A stretch of 27,839 bases of DNA from Pseudomonadota bacterium (GTDB lineage: Bacteria > Pseudomonadota > Alphaproteobacteria > Rhizobiales > Xanthobacteraceae): NCBI GenBank assembly GCA_023422775.1, contig JAFAGM010000119.1, positions 1 through 27,839 of the forward strand, read 5' to 3'. The notes beneath the pieces are model-generated. The model was not told the DNA's origin and ran no database searches. It worked only from the letters and a program-made list of their open reading frames with translations. The position numbers were made by a program, and so were the translations under genes. The stretch's first letter is position 1. Every line of letters starts with the position of its first letter. Positions 23,422 to 27,839 of this stretch are shown piece after piece.

Positions 23422-23430
23422 CTCACAGCC

Positions 23431-23515
23431 ATCATTCCGGGATGGCGCGTTAGCACCAGACCTCAGGTGCGCAATTGCGCACCATGGTTCGATGCTTCGC
23501 ATCGCCCCGGAACGG
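23431..23515. repeat. Intergenic palindrome, family E
   Basis: ATCATTCCGGGATGGCGC at the left is mirrored by GCATCGCCCCGGAAC at the right. In the middle is an 18-base perfect palindrome, GGTGCGCAATTGCGCACC (23466-23483). It lies in the convergent gap between the VOC protein and the second MATE transporter. Confidence 0.8.
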
Positions 23516-23525
23516 CCGCCTCCAT

Positions 23526-24965
23526 CTACGAAAGCGCCGGCCGCACAGCAGGAACGTGCCGCTTCGGCTCCCATCGGGTCAGGATCACGCTGAGGCACGA
23601 CAGCACGCCGAGCAACACCATGGAGGCTGCCGCCAGCACGAAAAAATTCTGCGCGGTGGCGCCGTGCGTCGACAGCCACCAACCGCCGGTGGCGATGAAC
23701 ACCAGCCGCGCGGTCTGCGCCAGCACCGGGCCGACCACCTTGGCCGCGCCTTGCGACGAGAAATAGCAGGTCGTGGCGAGGCCGAGGAAGGCGTACATCG
23801 GCGCCGCCGTCGACAGATACTGCCGGCTTGCGGCGCGTACGCCCGCATCGTCGGTGAACAGGTTGACCCATATATCGGGGAATAGGGCGATGACGGTTGC
23901 GACTGCGCCGACCGAGACGAATGCGACGGCCCCCGCGATCCAGCAGATCCGGCGGGCCCGCGCGATGCGCTGCGCGCCGATCGCCATCCCGACCATCGGC
24001 ACCGAGGCGATGCCGACGGCAAACGCGATCGAGGTCAGCATGAATTCGAGCCGGGCACCGATGCCGTAGCCGGCCAGGATCTCGGTGCCGAAACCCGCCA
24101 GCATGTGGGTGAAGATGCTGATGGTCAGCACCGACTGCAACGGCGAGAAGCAGGCGATCGCGCCGACCTTGAGGATGTCGATGAACATCGCCCACTGAAT
24201 CCGCAAGCCGCGGATCTTCGGAATGACGCGCGCGCGCCCCGAGAACAAGTACCAGGACATCACGGAGATACTGATGATGTAGGCGATCATCGAACCGGCG
24301 GCGACGCCGCGCATGCCGAATTGCGGGATCGGGCCAAGGCCCAGCCCGAGCGTGCCGCCGAGAATGATCTGGCAGACGGCGGACGAAAGCATCATCAGCG
24401 ACGGCAGCTTCATGTTGCCGGTGCCGCGCAGGATTCCAGCCATCGTGTTCATCAGCCAGGGCACGACGGCGCCGCCGAAGAATATCTGCGTATAGGCGAC
24501 CGCCTGCGCCAGCACGTTGCCGCGACCGCCGAGCAACTCCAGCAGCGCGGGCCCGAAGATCAGCATGCCGAGCATGAACACCAGGCCGAAGCAGAGGCCG
24601 ATCAGCAGCGCGTGCGCGGCCAGCGTCGAGGCGCGGTCGATATCGCCGGCGCCGAGCGCCCGCGCAATCGCGGACGCCACGCCGCCGCCCATGGCGCCGC
24701 CGGACATGGTCATGGTCAGGATCACGGTCGGAAACACCAGCGCCATCGCGGCGAGAGATTCAACGCCCAGCCGGCCGATATAGGAGGTCTCGGCGATGAC
24801 GACGCAGGTGCCCGCGGTGAGCGCGATCACGTTCGGCCAGGCAAGCCACAGCAGCGTGCGCAGGATCGGGCCGTCGACCAGCGCGTTCCTCGCCGGCGCC
24901 GGCGGCGGCGGAAGCGGACGCTCGTCCTCGTCTACAGGAATTTCGGCAACGCCGAGGTCGGACAT
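23526..24965 (-). CDS. MATE family efflux transporter, NorM-like
   Basis: This 479-residue protein has about 12 membrane segments and a proline-rich cytoplasmic N-terminus (residues 1-30). The first lobe includes LRTLLWLAWPNVIALTAGTC and GGGVASAIARALGAGD, the MATE signature region. A mid segment has IFFGGAVVPWLMNTMAGILRG and GTGNMKLPSLMMLSS, and the second lobe has VPMVGMAIGAQR. It exports toxic cationic compounds using an ion gradient. The ATG at 24965 follows GGAGCAGAA and begins MSDLGVAEIPV; a frame extension to 25097 is judged non-coding. It is only distantly similar to the DinF-type MATE at 5963. Confidence 0.93.
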   Translation of the reverse strand: MSDLGVAEIPVDEDERPLPPPPAPARNALVDGPILRTLLWLAWPNVIALTAGTCVVIAETSYIGRLGVESLAAMALVFPTVILTMTMSGGAMGGGVASAIARALGAGDIDRASTLAAHALLIGLCFGLVFMLGMLIFGPALLELLGGRGNVLAQAVAYTQIFFGGAVVPWLMNTMAGILRGTGNMKLPSLMMLSSAVCQIILGGTLGLGLGPIPQFGMRGVAAGSMIAYIISISVMSWYLFSGRARVIPKIRGLRIQWAMFIDILKVGAIACFSPLQSVLTISIFTHMLAGFGTEILAGYGIGARLEFMLTSIAFAVGIASVPMVGMAIGAQRIARARRICWIAGAVAFVSVGAVATVIALFPDIWVNLFTDDAGVRAASRQYLSTAAPMYAFLGLATTCYFSSQGAAKVVGPVLAQTARLVFIATGGWWLSTHGATAQNFFVLAAASMVLLGVLSCLSVILTRWEPKRHVPAVRPALS

Positions 24966-25236
24966 TTCTGCTCCCCGCGCGCGGATTTGGCTCCGCGGCG
25001 CGCTGCTTCCTAGCACGGCTGCGGGTGATTCCACGTGCGCCGGACGCAAGGGGGGCCTGCCGGATTGCGCTGCAGGGCGTCGCGGCCGGCATCGCATCGG
25101 CAGGCAGCACCGAGAGGAACCTCACCGCTGCCGTTTACTGCCGGGGATCGGTATTTGCCGATTGCCGTGGCGATCAAAGCAGGTGAATCTGGAACCGCGG
25201 CGGCCTGCCGAACACCGTGACGCTGCCGAGGAGAAT

Positions 25237-26478
25237 ATGCCCGATCCACTTTCCATGCTTCCGAACTTCGTGACGGCGCTCGGCATCGGGCTTCTGATCG
25301 GGGCCGAGCGGGAACGCCGCAAGGGTGGTGGACCGTCGCGCGCGCCGGCGGGCATACGGACCTTCTCCGCCGCCTCGCTCACTGGAGCCATCAGCGTCAT
25401 CGTGGGCGGCGCCGTCATGCTGGCCGTCACCGTCGCCGGAGTGGCGGTGTTGACCGCCGTCGCATATTTCCGATCCCGCGGCGACGATCCCGGCCTGACG
25501 ACCGAGATTGCACTGATCCTCACGGCGCTGCTGGGCGGCCTGGCGATGCAGCAGCCGGCCCTGGCGGCAGGCGTCGCCGTCGGCCTTGCCGTGCTGCTCG
25601 CGGCGCGAACGCCGCTGCATCATTTCGTCCGTTCCGTGCTCACGGAAGATGAGGTGAGAGACGCGCTGATCTTTGCCGGGGCGACGCTCGTGGTCCTTCC
25701 CCTGCTCCCCAATCAGGCGATGGGACCCTATGGCGCGCTCAATCCGCGCTCGATCTGGATCGTCGTCATTCTGGTGATGGCGATCAGCGCCGCGGGATAC
25801 ATTCTCGTTCGCATCCTCGGAGCGCGGTTCGGGCTGCCGATCGCCGGCCTCGCTTCCGGCTTCATTTCGAGCACCGCGACGATCGGCGCCATGGGCGCCC
25901 GGGTTCGGAAGAGCCCCGATGTCATCAGCGCCGCCGTCGCCGGCGCCACTCTCTCGACGGTTGCGACCATCGTCCAGCTCGGCCTGGTGCTGGCGGCGAC
26001 CAGCACGGACACCCTGCGCACGCTGACGATGCCGATGATTTTCGCCGGCGTTGCCGCCATCGCCTACGGCGCAGCCTTCACAGTCGTCGCCCTGCGCGAA
26101 CGGGACGTACCTGACCCTCAGCCGGGAAGGGCGTTCAGCTTGCGGGCCGCGCTGGCGTTCGCCCTGACACTTTCGGCAATCCTGCTCGCTTCAGCCGCGC
26201 TGCGAGAGTGGTTCGGTGAGACCGGGGCGATCGTCGCGGCTGCCGCGGCCGGATTCGTCGACACGCATTCGGCCGCCATCGCTATCGCTTCGCTGGTTGC
26301 GGCCGGCAAGATGAGCGCTGCTGACGCCACCTTTCCCATTCTCGCCGGGCTCTCGACCAACACGATCAGCAAGATCATTTTCGCCTGGAGCGGCGGCGGC
26401 CGGTCGTTCGCGCTGCGTCTGATTCCGGGCCTGATCCTGGTCGCAGGCGCGGCGTGGGCCGGCGCGCTGCTGATGTAG
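25237..26478 (+). CDS. MgtC/SapB and DUF4010 domain membrane protein
   Basis: This 413-residue inner-membrane protein has an N-terminal MgtC-like domain (about residues 8-130, with GLLIGAERERRKGGG and AGIRTFSAASLTGA) and a C-terminal DUF4010 domain (about 175-390, with LASGFISSTATIGAMGAR and FPILAGLSTNTISKIIFAW). Around 11 membrane segments are visible. MgtC proteins are linked to magnesium limitation and virulence; the activity of this two-domain form is unknown. The start at 25237 follows GAGGAGAAT. It is divergent from the MATE gene across 271 bp (24966-25236) in which I see no further feature. It converges with the dCTP deaminase gene. Confidence 0.9.
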   Translation: MPDPLSMLPNFVTALGIGLLIGAERERRKGGGPSRAPAGIRTFSAASLTGAISVIVGGAVMLAVTVAGVAVLTAVAYFRSRGDDPGLTTEIALILTALLGGLAMQQPALAAGVAVGLAVLLAARTPLHHFVRSVLTEDEVRDALIFAGATLVVLPLLPNQAMGPYGALNPRSIWIVVILVMAISAAGYILVRILGARFGLPIAGLASGFISSTATIGAMGARVRKSPDVISAAVAGATLSTVATIVQLGLVLAATSTDTLRTLTMPMIFAGVAAIAYGAAFTVVALRERDVPDPQPGRAFSLRAALAFALTLSAILLASAALREWFGETGAIVAAAAAGFVDTHSAAIAIASLVAAGKMSAADATFPILAGLSTNTISKIIFAWSGGGRSFALRLIPGLILVAGAAWAGALLM

Positions 26479-26485
26479 CGGACCT

Positions 26486-26500
26486 GCCTGTCGCTCAGGC
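26486..26500. terminator. Small hairpin between convergent genes
   Basis: GCCTG-TCGCT-CAGGC forms a 5-bp stem over the dcd stop codon (TGA, 26497-26495). There is no T tract. It could weakly end either convergent transcript. Confidence 0.25.
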
Positions 26501-27601
26501 CCGGAAATGCTTGCTCAGCTTCAGGCCCTGCGCCTGATAGTTGGAGCCGATGCGCTGGCCGTACATGGCCTGGGGTCGCGACAGCATCTTCTCGTAGACC
26601 AGCCGGCCGACGATCTGGCCATGCTCGAGGATGAACGGCACCTCGCGCGAGCGCACTTCGAGCACCGCGCGGGCGCCCTGCCCGCCCGCGCCGGCGTAAC
26701 CGAAACCGGGATCGAAGAATCCCGCATAGTGCACACGGAATTCGCCGACCAGGGGATCGAACGGCACCATCTCCGCGGCGTAATCCGGCGGCACCTGCAC
26801 CGCCTCCTTCGAGGCCAGGATGTAGAATTCGCCGGGATCGAGGATCAGGCTGCCGTCGGAACGGGCCGGGATCGGCTCCCAGAATTCGTCGACCGCATAG
26901 CCGCCGCGGCGGTCGATATCGACGACACCCGTATGGCGCTTGGCGCGGTAGCCGACGAAGCCGTTGGCTTTCTCGCCGGAGAGGTCGACGGACAGCGCCA
27001 CGCCGTTGGCGAGATCTGCGTCATCGATGTCGACCAGCCGCTCGGCGTCGTGCAGCGCGTCGAGTTCATCGGCATTGAGGATGGCGTCGCCGGTGCGGAA
27101 GCGCACCTGGGAGAGCCGCGAGCCCTCGCGCAGCAGCACCGGAAATGTCTTCGGGCTGATCTCGGCATAGAGCGGGCCGTGATAGCCCGCGCCGATCATG
27201 TCGAAGCGGCGGGTGCCGTCGGCGATCACGCGGGTGAAGACGTCGAGCCGACCGGTCGAACTCTTGGGGTTGGCGGCCGCCACGATCTGCCGCGGCAGCG
27301 CCAGGCTCTCCAGCAGCGGCACGATGTAGACGCAGTTGGTCTCCAGCACCGCGCCGTCGGCGAGGCTGATTTCGTGCAGCTTCAACTCGTCGATGCGCTC
27401 GGCGACGGTTGAGTCCGGGCCCGGCAGAAAACTCGCCCGCACCCGGTAGGCGATGTCGCCGAGGCGCAGATCGAGGCTGGCCGGCTGGATCTGGCTCTCG
27501 ACGAACGGATAGGCCGGCAGAATGAGGCCCGCATCCGCCATCGCCGCGATCATGCGGTCGGGCAGAATTCCGTTGGCGTCGGGCGGAAGCGTGAACGACA
27601 C
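26495..27601 (-). CDS. dcd: 2'-deoxycytidine 5'-triphosphate deaminase, two-domain form
   Basis: This 368-residue protein is about twice the length of ordinary dCTP deaminase (about 190). It deaminates dCTP to dUTP as a source of dTTP. The first dUTPase-fold domain carries the family motif NPKSSTGRLDVFTRVIADG (about 111-129) and GYHGPLYAEI. The second (about 190-360) has LDPGEFYILASKEAVQVPPD, FDPGFGYAG and RLVYEKM. The duplicated form is known in alphaproteobacteria (PRK07559 group). The GTG at 27601 follows GAGGACCGCGCC and starts SFTLPPDANGILPDRM; the frame upstream to 27709 is less likely. It is divergent from the SAM-II riboswitch. Confidence 0.9.
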   Translation of the reverse strand: MSFTLPPDANGILPDRMIAAMADAGLILPAYPFVESQIQPASLDLRLGDIAYRVRASFLPGPDSTVAERIDELKLHEISLADGAVLETNCVYIVPLLESLALPRQIVAAANPKSSTGRLDVFTRVIADGTRRFDMIGAGYHGPLYAEISPKTFPVLLREGSRLSQVRFRTGDAILNADELDALHDAERLVDIDDADLANGVALSVDLSGEKANGFVGYRAKRHTGVVDIDRRGGYAVDEFWEPIPARSDGSLILDPGEFYILASKEAVQVPPDYAAEMVPFDPLVGEFRVHYAGFFDPGFGYAGAGGQGARAVLEVRSREVPFILEHGQIVGRLVYEKMLSRPQAMYGQRIGSNYQAQGLKLSKHFRA

Positions 27602-27651
27602 GGCGCGGTCCTCGGTGGGGGCCCTTTCGGGTGCCAAAATAGCATCCAAAC

Positions 27652-27665
27652 CCCATAAATATGGG
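27652..27665. promoter_or_regulatory. Dyad in dcd upstream region
   Basis: CCCAT-AAAT-ATGGG is an AT-rich inverted repeat 51-64 bases upstream of the dcd start, in a stretch poorer in GC than its surroundings. It may be part of the dcd promoter or an operator; no specific regulator can be named. Confidence 0.3.
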
Positions 27666-27691
27666 CATTTACGGGTTATCCGATGGCCGCC

Positions 27692-27720
27692 TTGACTGAA
27701 AGGGCGCAAGCGAATATCAG
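27692..27720 (+). promoter_or_regulatory. Sigma-70 promoter of the SAM-II riboswitch leader
   Basis: TTGACT (27692-27697), 17 bases, TATCAG (27715-27720) form a good sigma-70 promoter reading rightward. The expected start near 27727 is just before the riboswitch. It is 91 bases upstream of the divergent dcd start codon. Confidence 0.6.
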
Positions 27721-27729
27721 CATGACTTA

Positions 27730-27788
27730 TCCCGTGGTGATTTGAGCCGGCCGGCTTGCAGCCACGTTAAATAAGTCGCTAAACAGGC
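27730..27788 (+). promoter_or_regulatory. SAM-II riboswitch (metA/metZ leader type)
   Basis: The P1 stem CGTGG (27733-27737) pairs with CCACG (27762-27766). Consensus pieces are TGATTTGAG in the loop, GGCTTGCAGCC on the 3' side of the loop, GTTAAATAAGTC after P1, and CGCTAAACAGG at the end. The pseudoknot GGCTT (27753-27757) with AAGTC (27773-27777) is present. An extra match GACTTAT (27724-27730) / ATAAGTC (27771-27777) could compete with it. SAM-II binds S-adenosylmethionine and normally turns off methionine biosynthesis genes. The controlled gene lies beyond the right edge; metZ or metA would be typical, which is inference. Confidence 0.9.
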
Positions 27789-27839
27789 CGGGGACACGTG
27801 TGATCCCGGCCTGTGGAAATTTTTCCAGGCCGGTTTTTT
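27783..27839 (+). terminator. Rho-independent terminator with competing antiterminator after SAM-II
   Basis: Terminator: CCGGCCT (27806-27812) with AGGCCGG (27827-27833), and inner GGAA with TTCC, followed by six T at 27834-27839 (the window edge). Antiterminator: ACAGGCCGGG (27783-27792) with CCCGGCCTGT (27805-27814), which uses the same CCGGCCT strand, so only one can form. The first antiterminator bases overlap the last conserved riboswitch bases. SAM binding would therefore free the terminator and stop transcription. Confidence 0.85.

Noticed and set aside
24105..25013. 302-residue plus-strand frame
   Set aside because: It is the shadow of the second MATE transporter; composition is rich in His, Arg, Gln and Asp with no domain.
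27727..27839. Stand-alone small RNA with its own promoter and terminator
   Set aside because: The transcript matches SAM-II in all conserved parts, so a riboswitch leader is the better reading, though a short terminated RNA would still be made.

Overview
The window looks like a chromosomal segment of a Bradyrhizobium-type alphaproteobacterium (Nitrobacteraceae, Rhizobiales). The evidence is very high GC, protein sequences typical of that group, several families of intergenic palindromes I know from Bradyrhizobium and Rhodopseudomonas, an S24/Mug pair, a class I lysyl-tRNA synthetase, and a SAM-II riboswitch. No phage, insertion sequence or CRISPR array is visible. Most genes are housekeeping, repair, transport or stress functions in short operons, with repeats in many gaps.

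Left part (1-5480), DNA repair. The edge holds the N-terminus of the ligase-associated helicase Lhr (minus strand, cut just before its Walker A motif). It is separated from its partners, an MBL-fold exonuclease and an ATP-dependent DNA ligase (plus strand, ATGA overlap), by an orphan amino-acid-type binding protein and a TPR methyltransferase.

Middle left (5481-11031). A small membrane protein and a DinF-type MATE transporter are followed by a convergent pyrD that abuts the MATE stop codon. PyrD is translationally coupled to a DUF952 gene. A LexA-like S24 regulator is followed 13 bp later by a Mug-like uracil-DNA glycosylase, then a minus-strand class II aldolase.

Middle (11032-15601). The class I lysyl-tRNA synthetase gene is complete in frame but carries an internal TAG (11983-11985) at a position that should be serine. 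Next come a family 3 binding protein, a SCO copper chaperone with a small membrane protein, and a periplasmic ClpP-fold-like protein.

Right part (15602-27839). A COG3573 flavoprotein is followed by a RidA protein, then a small protein resembling archaeal CTP-dependent riboflavin kinase. An NTF2-like protein precedes an ECF sigma factor whose own promoter (GGGAACC-N16-ATCCAAC) is repeated exactly before a DUF4142-cupredoxin operon. These are followed by a secreted hypothetical protein, tRNA-Gly(CCC), an AraC regulator with a VOC protein, a second MATE transporter, an MgtC/DUF4010 membrane protein and a two-domain dCTP deaminase. At the right edge, divergent from the deaminase gene, is a sigma-70 promoter, a SAM-II riboswitch and an antiterminator/terminator pair. 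These should control a methionine or SAM pathway gene just outside the window.

The main points for follow-up are the amber codon in the lysyl-tRNA synthetase, the ECF twin promoters, the riboflavin-kinase-like protein, the S24-glycosylase pair and the riboswitch.
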